Assembly (NCBI GenBank): GCA_002134785.1 | Contig: MBQZ01000011.1 | Span: 1 to 64,000, forward strand | Direction: 5' to 3' | DNA from: Crenothrix sp. D3 | Lineage (GTDB): Bacteria; Pseudomonadota; Gammaproteobacteria; Methylococcales; Methylomonadaceae | Length of the DNA: 64,000 nucleotides | Shown here: positions 9,689 to 17,382 of the stretch, piece by piece | How positions within the stretch are numbered: position 1 is the stretch's first letter | How the letters are laid out: each line of letters opens with the position of its first letter | Notes under the pieces: model-generated | What the model was told of the DNA's origin: nothing | Database searches by the model: none | The model's input: the letters and a program-made list of their open reading frames with translations, nothing else | Program-made: the position numbers and the translations under genes

Positions 9689-9778
9689 GTAGGGCGGATT
9701 AGCGATAGCGTAATCCGCCGAATGGTGTGTTTCACATTTCACATACGGCGCAATACGCTATCGCTATTGCGCCCTACG
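9689..9778. repeat. Paired REP palindromes (BIME-like) beside the RAYT gene
   Basis: Two hairpins face each other. GGCGGATTA/TAATCCGCC (9693-9701 with 9711-9719) has loop GCGATAGCG; GGCGCAATA/TATTGCGCC (9747-9755 with 9765-9773) has loop CGCTATCGC, the reverse complement of the first loop. The outer ends GTAGGGCG and CGCCCTAC also match. A related decayed copy lies at about 51459-51503. The arrangement next to a RAYT gene is the classical one. Confidence 0.85.
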
Positions 9779-9938
9779 CCGTACGAGGTGCCCTTTTACA
9801 TCAGACATCTATTTTTGAGATAGATAGTTCTATAAAAGTCGTTTTTTAAAATCACCAGCCTTCTTTATACTAAAAACGCATTAGCCCTAATGGCTGATTA
9901 TGTGCGTGCATTTTTGCACAGTTTATTAAGGATAACCC

Positions 9939-10904
9939 ATGCAGTCATCAAACGACCATTTAGCTAATTGGCTGATTTCTAGTCTTGAACTTCAAACCAC
10001 GCTATTTCATGTTGGTCAGTATTGTGGTGTATGGCGTGCTGCCCCGTCTGAATATATGCGAGCAGGTTTTCATTTAGTATTAAATGGCGACTGCTGGATG
10101 CACTTACCCGAACATCAAGAAACTATTCCCTTACAACGAGGTGATGCGGTATTTTTTCTACGCGAAACCCTGCATTATCTCAGCCCAAATGAAACCTCAG
10201 ATGATCCTAGCCTATGCCGAGTTAGAGAAGGGGCGATGCAGCCGATTGATGACAGCGTAGCCAATGCCGTCGCGTTGGCGTGTGGGTTTTTTAACTTCAA
10301 ATCAGGATTGAGCGAAATGTTACTGAGTTCTTTTCCTGATTATTTGATTATTCGCGCTGATGATGCTGAATTAGCCAGCACTCGAACCCTTTTTGATTTG
10401 ATTGTTGCCGAAGCTAAACGCACGGGTGATGAGGCTTCGCCGCTGATTGTGCGTTTAACGGATTTGCTGTTTTTTTATGTTATTCGGCAAATGGCATGCA
10501 CGCAAAAAATATCAGCAGGTTTATGGGCAGTGGTGCAGAGTCCTGAATTTGCCAAATTATTGGCAGCAATGATTAAAGAGCCTGAAAAATCATGGCCTGT
10601 TGAAGCAATGGCAGATTTTACGCATATGTCACGCGCTACGTTTTTTAAGCATTTCACCAAAGTAGCAGGTCAGCCACCTAATTTGTTTTTAGTCATGGTG
10701 CGCATGAAAATAGCCGCTCAGTTATTACGTCAAGGACGCAGTATCACGCAAACCGCCGAAAAAGTCGGCTATCAATCAGAGTCAGCTTTTTCCAAGGCGT
10801 TTAAAAGAACGGTTGGACAACAACCTGGCGTTTATCAACGTAGCAATCATAAATTTGCCATCAAATCTAATTCAACCGATGCGTTTCCCCGTCATCTTGT
10901 TTAA
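9939..10904 (+). CDS. AraC-family transcriptional regulator with cupin-type sensor domain
   Basis: The 321-residue protein starts with a cupin-like effector domain (~15-150) and ends with the two helix-turn-helix units of AraC regulators (~215-310). The second unit carries the signature RSITQTAEKVGYQSESAFSKAFKR. The first 70 residues contain GFHLVLNGDCWMHLPEH and GDAVFFLRETLHYL, typical of this cupin subfamily. It sits directly upstream of, and codirectional with, the porin and ABC-importer genes. A 38-bp element shared by the two downstream promoters (10918-10955 and 14718-14755) is its most likely binding site. The effector is unknown; the neighbourhood suggests a small organic, possibly organosulfur, nutrient. 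Confidence 0.85.
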   Translation: MQSSNDHLANWLISSLELQTTLFHVGQYCGVWRAAPSEYMRAGFHLVLNGDCWMHLPEHQETIPLQRGDAVFFLRETLHYLSPNETSDDPSLCRVREGAMQPIDDSVANAVALACGFFNFKSGLSEMLLSSFPDYLIIRADDAELASTRTLFDLIVAEAKRTGDEASPLIVRLTDLLFFYVIRQMACTQKISAGLWAVVQSPEFAKLLAAMIKEPEKSWPVEAMADFTHMSRATFFKHFTKVAGQPPNLFLVMVRMKIAAQLLRQGRSITQTAEKVGYQSESAFSKAFKRTVGQQPGVYQRSNHKFAIKSNSTDAFPRHLV

Positions 10905-10917
10905 TTATTTAAAAAGT

Positions 10918-10980
10918 AGACGAATAAGCAGAATATCGGGATTTACGCACATTTTAATGAATTTTAAATACCCGTAAAAT
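10918..10980 (+). promoter_or_regulatory. Candidate AraC-regulator site plus -10 box before the porin operon
   Basis: Bases 10918-10955 (beginning AGACGAATAAGCAGAATATC) align without gaps to 14718-14755, with most positions identical. A -10-like TAAAAT at 10975-10980 lies exactly as far from the element start (57 bp) as TACAAT does at the second promoter. No good -35 is present, which fits activator dependence. The element ends 63 bp before the porin start. Confidence 0.55.
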
Positions 10981-11018
10981 TCAAGCTACTAAATTCCCAT
11001 AAGATGTAAGGCGGCAAT

Positions 11019-12569
11019 ATGATGCGTATTTGTAAATCGAAAATTGATTTAAAGCGTGAAAAAATGGTTCGAGCATCCTTCAATAAATCATGGTCAATTA
11101 TTGCAGGCATTTTATCCATTGGTTGTTATGCTCATCCGGTTAAAGCCAATACCAACCCTGAAAAACCATTAGGACAACTGACTGATAATCTTCGTCTGAC
11201 TGGTGAGTTTCGCGCTCGTACTGAAGTGTACGATTTTTTTCAACCCGTCGGCGTAAACAATAATAACCAATATGATTTTTGGGGACTGAGAGCCCGATTA
11301 GGTTTAGAAGCGACCAGTGAATATGTCGATGGTTATGCACAAGCTGAATACAGTGGTGTGTATGGTTTGCCTAATAATTCATTTGCAAGACCAGGTGGCG
11401 CGTTAGGTTTAGGTGCTTTGTATTACACTGAAAACAACAATAATACCTCAGTCAGCAATGTACATTTAAAACAAGCTTATTTGAATTTCAAATTAACGCC
11501 TTTAGGTCTTAAAGGTGGCAGTGTCAAAGTCGGGCGTTTTGAAATAAAAGAAGGATTGGAATATAAAACGGGAGATGAAAAATTCGATACTCTCAAAGCA
11601 ACACGCGTTTCTCAACGCTTATTAGGGACATTTGATTTTGCTCATGCTAGTCGTAACTTTGATGGTATATCAGTCGGTTATGACCAAGCAAAATACAATT
11701 TCACTGCCAGTGCAACGCATCCAACTCAAGGCGGTTTTAATTTAAACGCGCTAGATGAAATCAGTAAAATTGACTTGGTTTATGCGGCAATCACTAGTAA
11801 AAAAAACGCGCTGTTACCCGACACTGAAGGGCGATTATTCTATTTATATTACGGCGATAATCGTAACACACAAGTGGTTGATAACAGACCTGTCACTCAA
11901 AGACCCTTACTCAGTGAACAAAGCCTACAAATTCACACGCTAGGCACACATTGGTTGACGGTACAAAAAGTAAGCACAGGGGCAGTCGATGGTTTGCTTT
12001 GGGGAGCTTATCAATTCGGTGATTGGGGCAATCAAAGCCATCAAGCTTACGCTTTTGATGTAGAAGCAGGCTATCAATTCATAGCGACACCTTTAAAACC
12101 TTGGTTAAGAGCGGGCTATTTTCAAGGTTCAGGTGATAGTAATGCCAATAATGGTAAACACGGCACGTTCTTTCAAGTATTACCCACCGTGCGTCTTTAC
12201 GCCAAATTCCCATTTTTTAATTTGATGAACTTAAATGATACGTTTGCCCAATTTTTGTTCGCGCCAACGGCGAAAACCAAAGTTGGGATTGATTTTCATC
12301 ATTTAGCATTAAATAACACCAGCGATTTGTTCTACGCGGGGTCTGGAGCTAATTCACGATCAGGTGCTTTTGGTTTCTTAGGTCGCCCTGCCACAGGTAA
12401 CAAGACGATAGGCGAACTGGTGGATGTCAGTTTTACGCATAATATCACTAAACAGCTGTCTTGGAATATCTATTATGCCCATGCTTTCGGCGGCAATTAT
12501 GTAGACAATTTTTATCGCAACAAGCGTAATGCGGATTTTGCTTTTGTCGAATTTAACGCCAATTTTTAG
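11019..12569 (+). CDS. Outer-membrane porin of the alginate-export type
   Basis: This 516-residue protein has an N-terminal signal (hydrophobic stretch SIIAGILSIGCYAHPVKA after a basic leader) and then a beta-barrel pattern. Alternating strands begin LRLTGEFRARTEVYDFF, followed by WGLRARLGLEATSEYVDGYAQ-type strands and terminal Phe (NANF). This matches the alginate_exp outer-membrane family, which in many bacteria serves as a general or substrate-specific diffusion channel. ATG codons at 11022 and 11064 are alternative starts. It is followed 11 bp later by the solute-binding protein gene, so it most likely lets the importer's substrate cross the outer membrane. The family name should not be taken to mean alginate is handled here. 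Confidence 0.8.
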   Translation: MMRICKSKIDLKREKMVRASFNKSWSIIAGILSIGCYAHPVKANTNPEKPLGQLTDNLRLTGEFRARTEVYDFFQPVGVNNNNQYDFWGLRARLGLEATSEYVDGYAQAEYSGVYGLPNNSFARPGGALGLGALYYTENNNNTSVSNVHLKQAYLNFKLTPLGLKGGSVKVGRFEIKEGLEYKTGDEKFDTLKATRVSQRLLGTFDFAHASRNFDGISVGYDQAKYNFTASATHPTQGGFNLNALDEISKIDLVYAAITSKKNALLPDTEGRLFYLYYGDNRNTQVVDNRPVTQRPLLSEQSLQIHTLGTHWLTVQKVSTGAVDGLLWGAYQFGDWGNQSHQAYAFDVEAGYQFIATPLKPWLRAGYFQGSGDSNANNGKHGTFFQVLPTVRLYAKFPFFNLMNLNDTFAQFLFAPTAKTKVGIDFHHLALNNTSDLFYAGSGANSRSGAFGFLGRPATGNKTIGELVDVSFTHNITKQLSWNIYYAHAFGGNYVDNFYRNKRNADFAFVEFNANF

Positions 12570-12580
12570 AGGATAAGATC

Positions 12581-13834
12581 ATGCAAAAAAAATACTCATC
12601 AATAATCACACCGAATAAGCAAGACGAATTAGCAGCGTGTTCCTGCTGCTCACTATCACGGCGTGATTTTATGAAATTATCCGCTGTGTTAAGCACTGCC
12701 GCATTATTACCGAATCAAATAGCTTTAGCTTCAGAGGCTGAAAACATTGCCAAAGCTCAACCCTTAAGACCGTTACGAATCGGCTATTTACCGATTACCG
12801 ATGCGTCTCCTTTGCTGGTGGCTCATGCAAAAAAACTCTATGCCGAAGAAGGGCTAGAAGTCGAGCAACCCACACTTTTCCGCGCATGGCCGCAATTGGT
12901 GGAAGCGTTTTTAGCAGGACAAGTTGATGTGATTCATTTGTTAGCCCCAACTACCTTAATGGTACGTTACGGCAGTAAATTTCCAGCCAAGATTGTGGCA
13001 TGGAATCACGTTAATGGTTCGGCGTTGACCGTCGCGCCTAGCATCAATAGTTTGCGTGATTTGGCAGGTAAAACCATTGCCGTGCCGTTTTGGTTTTCTA
13101 TACACAATGTGATTTTGCAACATTTATTGCGTAAAGAAGGGTTAGTCGCGGTGTCTAAAAGCTCTAAATCGACCAATAAAGCCAATGAAGTTAATTTAGT
13201 GATTATGCCGCCGCCTGACATGGTTTCAGCGTTAGCGAACGGCAGTATCGCGGGTTATATTGTTGCAGAACCATTTAATGCCGCCGCTGAAAATCTAAAA
13301 GTTGGCAAAATTCTTCGCTTTACAGGCGATGTTTGGCAAGCACACGCGTGTTGTGTGGTGTTCATGCGTCAGGCTGATTTGGAATTGCGTCCCGAATGGT
13401 CGCAATCAGTCGTCAATGCCATTGTAAAAGCGCAACGTTGGACACGCGAAAATCGTCAAGAAACCGCGCAATTATTAGCCAAAGAAAGCGGCAATAATTA
13501 CACGCCGCACCCACAAGCGGTATTGGAACGCGCATTGTCTTATTACGATACCGATACTTACAGCAAACAAGGCGCGGTACAGCACGCTGATTGGCAACAA
13601 AAACGCATCGATTTTCAACCGTTTCCTTATCCTTCTTATACTGAAGAACTGGTGCGCTTGTTAAAACTCACTCATGTAGAAGGCGATGTGAAATTTTTAC
13701 ACAACCTTGATCCTAGCTTTGTGGCAAAAGATTTAGTCGATGATAGCTTCGTGCGCAAAGCCATTGAAAAAGCTGGCGGAGCTAAAGCATTTGATTTGCC
13801 TGATTCTTTAGTACGGCAGGAAAAATTAGCATGA
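12581..13834 (+). CDS. ABC importer periplasmic solute-binding protein (NMT1/SsuA/NrtA-like), Tat-exported
   Basis: The 417-residue product carries a twin-arginine signal (SRRDFMKLSAVLSTAALL). The mature part has the two-lobe NMT1-like fold: LRIGYLPITDASPLLVAHAKKLYAEEGL, then GQVDVIHLLAPTTLMV, and IVAEPFNAAAENLKVG later. This family binds nitrate, sulfonates, taurine, thiamine precursors or aromatic acids; the sequence does not tell which. Tat export hints at cofactor- or cytoplasm-assisted folding and is common for nitrate/bicarbonate-type binding proteins. It overlaps the permease gene by ATGA. The ATPase of the set lies about 2.7 kb downstream at 16501. Confidence 0.85.
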   Translation: MQKKYSSIITPNKQDELAACSCCSLSRRDFMKLSAVLSTAALLPNQIALASEAENIAKAQPLRPLRIGYLPITDASPLLVAHAKKLYAEEGLEVEQPTLFRAWPQLVEAFLAGQVDVIHLLAPTTLMVRYGSKFPAKIVAWNHVNGSALTVAPSINSLRDLAGKTIAVPFWFSIHNVILQHLLRKEGLVAVSKSSKSTNKANEVNLVIMPPPDMVSALANGSIAGYIVAEPFNAAAENLKVGKILRFTGDVWQAHACCVVFMRQADLELRPEWSQSVVNAIVKAQRWTRENRQETAQLLAKESGNNYTPHPQAVLERALSYYDTDTYSKQGAVQHADWQQKRIDFQPFPYPSYTEELVRLLKLTHVEGDVKFLHNLDPSFVAKDLVDDSFVRKAIEKAGGAKAFDLPDSLVRQEKLA

Positions 13835-14652
13835 GTGCTTTATCAATCGAGATTCATAGCCACGCATTACAAGGTGTCGTGCGTTTAAAACAAGTTGGCA
13901 ACGCCATCAGCCTCGCGTTATCGGGTATTTTGGTCGCAGTATTTTTGTGGTGGGCAGGAACAAGTTTGCTAGCCACTGAAAACAGTCTATTGCTAAGTTT
14001 TTCCCCAGTCGCCTGTTTTCAAGCCTTGTTACAACTGCTACAAACGGGCGAAATATTCACGCATATTAGGGTGAGTTTAGAGCGTGTGTTATTAAGTCTG
14101 TTGTTTGCGTTATTAGTTGGCATACCGCTGGGCATAGTCGTGGGCTTATCCAAGGTATTGGAGAAAGCCACCAGCCCGTTGTTTCAGTTTATTCGCATGA
14201 TTTCTCCCATTTCTTGGATGCCGTTGGCGGTGATGATGTTCGGTATTGGTGACGCACCTGTGTATTTTCTGCTCACTATCGCGGCAGTGTGGCCCATTAT
14301 GTTGAATGTATCTGCTGGGGTTCATGCCGTGGATGCACGATGGCTCACCTTAGCACAAAGCCTGTGCGCGACACGTTGGGAAACCGTTATACGCATTATT
14401 ATCCCTGCAATTGTTGCCCACACTTTAACGGGTATTCGTCTGGCTATTGGCATCGTTTGGATTGTGCTAGTACCTGCCGAGATGCTGGGAGTCAGTGCGG
14501 GGCTGGGCTATTTTATTCTCGATACCCGCGATCGTTTGGCGTATTCAGAATTGATGGCAGTTATTTTACTGATTGGCTTAATCGGTTATTTATTGGATTT
14601 AGCGGTGCGGCTGTTTATTAAACATTTTGTTCATCAGCGAGAAAATACCTAG
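13831..14652 (+). CDS. ABC importer permease (SsuC/TauC type)
   Basis: This 273-residue inner-membrane protein has about six transmembrane segments. The binding-protein-dependent permease loop is EAA-like: LAQSLCATRWETVIRIIIPAIVAHTLTGIRLAIG. Conserved WMPLAVMMFGIGDAPVYFL and FILDTRDRLAYSELMAVIL are typical of nitrate/sulfonate/taurine permeases. It overlaps the solute-binding protein gene by four bases and would form a homodimer with the ATPase encoded at 16501-17286. No second permease is present. Confidence 0.9.
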   Translation: MSALSIEIHSHALQGVVRLKQVGNAISLALSGILVAVFLWWAGTSLLATENSLLLSFSPVACFQALLQLLQTGEIFTHIRVSLERVLLSLLFALLVGIPLGIVVGLSKVLEKATSPLFQFIRMISPISWMPLAVMMFGIGDAPVYFLLTIAAVWPIMLNVSAGVHAVDARWLTLAQSLCATRWETVIRIIIPAIVAHTLTGIRLAIGIVWIVLVPAEMLGVSAGLGYFILDTRDRLAYSELMAVILLIGLIGYLLDLAVRLFIKHFVHQRENT

Positions 14653-14667
14653 TAGTCAGCATAATAA

Positions 14668-14700
14668 AGACCTGCGAGGTTTTAGAAACCTCGCAGGTCT
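14668..14700. repeat. Perfect 15-bp hairpin, AGACCTGCGAGGTTT type
   Basis: AGACCTGCGAGGTTT (14668-14682), loop TAG, and AAACCTCGCAGGTCT (14686-14700) form a perfect stem. There is no T-run, so it is not a standard intrinsic terminator; a dispersed palindrome that may protect or trim the permease mRNA end is more likely. A related imperfect copy is at 4718-4750. Confidence 0.7.
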
Positions 14701-14717
14701 AGCAAATAGAAATAAAC

Positions 14718-14780
14718 AGACGAATGAACAAAAGATAGCGATTTCTGCACATATCAAACCTTAACGCTAAAAAATACAAT
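14718..14780 (+). promoter_or_regulatory. Second copy of the candidate AraC-regulator site plus -10 box
   Basis: Bases 14718-14755 (AGACGAATGAACAAAAGATA and onward to CTGCACAT) are the partner of 10918-10955. TACAAT at 14775-14780 has the same 57-bp offset as the -10 of the porin promoter. The site drives the OsmC-dehydrogenase-ATPase unit, which would place the importer's separated ATPase under the same control as its permease. Confidence 0.55.
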
Positions 14781-14815
14781 AATCCCTCATTCATTTAATT
14801 TAAAAAGAGATTTTT

Positions 14816-15349
14816 ATGACTACTTGCTTATACCCTGATGCACTCCGTCCGATTGATGAAGCGGGTTTAGAAAATTTGTCTGTAAAAGGCAAAGCCAATC
14901 CTGAATCTATCGTCACCTTGAAAGCAAAAACCATCTGTGAAGGACAGTTTCGTAATTTAACTTACATTCGGAATTTAGAACCTTATGTAATAGACGAACC
15001 GCCGCATTTATTAGGCGAAGATACCGCGCCGAATCCTTCCGAAGCCTTGTTAGCCGCATTAGGCGCGTGTTTATCGGTAGGCATTCATGCCAATGCCACA
15101 GCACGCGGTATTGCATTAAGAAAATTAGAGTTGGCGTTAGAAGGTGATATTAACGTCACAGCGGTATGGGGCGTGGGTGATTTGTCAGCCGACAAGCGAT
15201 TAGGCTTTACCGCGATTCGCGTCACTATCGACGTTGACGGTGATGCACCGCCTGAAACCTTGCAAGACATTGTAGCTCATGCCAATAAATGGTCGCCCGT
15301 TGCCAATACTTTACGCAATGCGGTGGCTGTGGACGTGTTATCAAATTAA
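14816..15349 (+). CDS. OsmC/Ohr-family protein
   Basis: The 177-residue protein shows the OsmC fold: ALLAALGACLSVGIHANATARGI carries the conserved helix with one Cys, and preceding ...PPHLLGEDTAPNPSEALLA is the typical lead-in. OsmC/Ohr proteins reduce organic hydroperoxides with a Cys pair. Only one Cys of the usual active-site pair is evident in the core, with others near the N-terminus (C4, C42), so catalysis as a peroxidase is uncertain. It is the first gene of a unit with an acyl-CoA-dehydrogenase-like flavoprotein and the ABC ATPase. A role in handling a thiol or reactive product of substrate degradation is inferred. Confidence 0.8.
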   Translation: MTTCLYPDALRPIDEAGLENLSVKGKANPESIVTLKAKTICEGQFRNLTYIRNLEPYVIDEPPHLLGEDTAPNPSEALLAALGACLSVGIHANATARGIALRKLELALEGDINVTAVWGVGDLSADKRLGFTAIRVTIDVDGDAPPETLQDIVAHANKWSPVANTLRNAVAVDVLSN

Positions 15350-15364
15350 TTCTATCACCCATAA

Positions 15365-16504
15365 ATGACCGTTATGAATACCATCAATGCTAGCGAACAT
15401 ATTGCTCAAGTTAAACAATTAATTGCTGAGCAAGTCAAACCCTGCGTGACCGCCATTGATTTACAAGGCGACTATCCAAAAGCGTTTTTGCATTCATTAG
15501 GGGCTATCGGTGGCTTTGCAGGCACGGTTGCCCCTGCTTATGGCGGCAATGGCTTAGGATTTGGGCATTGTATTGCGGTGATGGAAGAGACCGCTAAAGT
15601 CTGTTTATCGTCAGGTTTTTTAATTTGGTGTCAAACCGCGTGCTTACGTTATTTACAACTGTCGGATAATGACACGGTAAAACAGGAATTATTAGCGGAT
15701 TTGGCTAGCGGTCGTTTACTGGGTGGCACAGGCTTATCTAATACGTTTAAAGCCAATGCAGGCATAGAGCGCTCTTCAATAAAAGCGCGGCGTGTGGCAG
15801 GTGGTTATATTATCAGCGGCAATTTACCGTGGGTGTCTAATTTGGGGGCAGGGCATTTTTTCGTTACGGGCTGCCCCTTAGAAAATGACGGTCGTTTGGT
15901 ATTTTTTGTCGTTGAGTGTACTCAAGACAATTTTCGTTTAACAGAAGGGGCGCATTTCACCGCATTAGAAGGCACAGGTACATTCGCCTGTCAGTTTCGC
16001 GATTGCTTTATTAGCGATAAGCGCGTGTTAGCACACGCAGAAGAATCGGTGGCGTATTTAGCAAGAATTAAATCAGGGATGATTTTAGGGCAGATGGGTA
16101 TGGGGCTGGGGTTAATCAGCAGTTGTATTGATTTAATTGAGGCAGTCAGTTCAGTGCAGTCGTCTATTAATCAATACCTTGATGATCAAGCCGATGATTT
16201 ACAGCAAGTGTTGACTGTTGCTCATCAAGAGACCTACCGTTTAGCCGCTATCTTAGATACTGCACCAGACACGCCGATTTTACCCGATGTGTTAAAAGTC
16301 CGTTTGGCAGGCGGTGAACTGTCATTACGCGCTGCACACGCGGCGATGCTACATCAAGGTGCGAAAGGTTATCTCATTCATTCTGCGGCACAACGTAAAT
16401 TACGCGAAGCTTATTTTATTGCTATCGTCACACCTGCAATTAAACATTTGCGCCGTGAATTAGCCTGTTTAGCACAGCAAAGCCATTGCGGAGTCGTCCA
16501 TTGA
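15365..16504 (+). CDS. Acyl-CoA-dehydrogenase-like flavoprotein
   Basis: This 379-residue protein has the three-part acyl-CoA dehydrogenase layout. An N-terminal helical domain contains VAPAYGGNGLGFGHCIAVMEE, a middle beta domain contains LLGGTGLSNTFKANAG and GGYIISGNLPWVSN, and a C-terminal four-helix domain follows. It is close in look to the DszC/SfnC-type branch, whose members are flavin-dependent monooxygenases acting on organosulfur compounds, but a true dehydrogenase cannot be excluded. No catalytic Glu context is obvious. Placement between an OsmC-like gene and a sulfonate/nitrate-type ABC ATPase favours oxidation of an imported small molecule. It overlaps the ATPase start by four bases (TTGA). 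Confidence 0.75.
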   Translation: MTVMNTINASEHIAQVKQLIAEQVKPCVTAIDLQGDYPKAFLHSLGAIGGFAGTVAPAYGGNGLGFGHCIAVMEETAKVCLSSGFLIWCQTACLRYLQLSDNDTVKQELLADLASGRLLGGTGLSNTFKANAGIERSSIKARRVAGGYIISGNLPWVSNLGAGHFFVTGCPLENDGRLVFFVVECTQDNFRLTEGAHFTALEGTGTFACQFRDCFISDKRVLAHAEESVAYLARIKSGMILGQMGMGLGLISSCIDLIEAVSSVQSSINQYLDDQADDLQQVLTVAHQETYRLAAILDTAPDTPILPDVLKVRLAGGELSLRAAHAAMLHQGAKGYLIHSAAQRKLREAYFIAIVTPAIKHLRRELACLAQQSHCGVVH

Positions 16505-17286
16505 ATAACTTACCTTTGTTGCAAATTAAAAATTTATCCAAATCCTATCAAGCGAATCAGCCTGTTTTTGCAAACATTAACTTTGATGTTCATGCCCACG
16601 AAATAGTCTGTTTGTTGGGCGCGAGTGGCTGTGGTAAATCGTCATTACTGAAAGCCTTGGCAGGATTGCATGGTGTTAATAGTGGCGAAATTTTATTTAA
16701 AGGTAAGCCGCTGACTAAACCCGATGCCAGTATTAGTGTGGTGTTTCAAGACCCGTGCTTATTGCCTTGGCTTAACGTACAACAAAATGCCGCGTTTGCG
16801 TTAACCTTGCACAGTGAAACTAAAATCAGTCAGGCTGAAATTAAAGCGAAAACCGACACCGCATTGCAATGGGTAGGATTACAACACGCGGCTAATGTTT
16901 ACCCAGAACAATTATCGGGCGGTATGGCGCAACGGGTTGCATTAGCCAGAGCCTTAGTGAAAAGCCCTGATATTTTGCTAATGGATGAACCCTTTAGCGC
17001 GTTAGATGCCATTACGCGCTTTAATATGCAGCAATTATTATTGAAGCTGATTGATCATCGCCGTCATGCGGTTTTATTAGTCACGCACGACATTGATGAA
17101 GCCTTGATGCTGGGCGACCGTATTATGTTAATGGGCAGCGGTCATATCGTGCGTGAATGGCAAATCACCCTGCCACAACCGCGAGCCAAACATCTGCATG
17201 AACTCATTGAAACCCGCATGGCTATTTTGGAAGAATTATCTGAGGTTGCGGGCGAACACCTGCTACCCAGTGGCGTTATAACGTGA
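16501..17286 (+). CDS. ABC importer ATPase (SsuB/TauB/NrtD-like)
   Basis: The product has Walker A GASGCGKSSLLKAL, Q-loop FQDPCLLPWL, signature LSGGMAQRVALARAL, Walker B ILLMDEPFSALD and switch His in LLVTHDIDEAL. The LPWL after the Q-loop and the overall length of about 260 residues fit the nitrate/sulfonate/taurine subfamily. I place the start at TTG 16501, preceded by GCGGAG with a 7-base spacer and overlapping the stop of the dehydrogenase gene; an upstream in-frame TTG at 16486 is the alternative. It should energise the permease at 13831-14652. Confidence 0.9.
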   Translation: MNNLPLLQIKNLSKSYQANQPVFANINFDVHAHEIVCLLGASGCGKSSLLKALAGLHGVNSGEILFKGKPLTKPDASISVVFQDPCLLPWLNVQQNAAFALTLHSETKISQAEIKAKTDTALQWVGLQHAANVYPEQLSGGMAQRVALARALVKSPDILLMDEPFSALDAITRFNMQQLLLKLIDHRRHAVLLVTHDIDEALMLGDRIMLMGSGHIVREWQITLPQPRAKHLHELIETRMAILEELSEVAGEHLLPSGVIT

Positions 17287-17382
17287 ACGTTAATGTTTTT
17301 TCTTTCTAGCCAATTTCTTCCATAATCAGTTTTGGATTTTTAAACACATCGTCATTTTCAACAACATGGGTTTGCATACGAT

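Noticed and set aside
14668..14700. Intrinsic terminator after the permease
   Set aside because: The stem is perfect but lacks a T-run on either strand, and a related hairpin occurs elsewhere.
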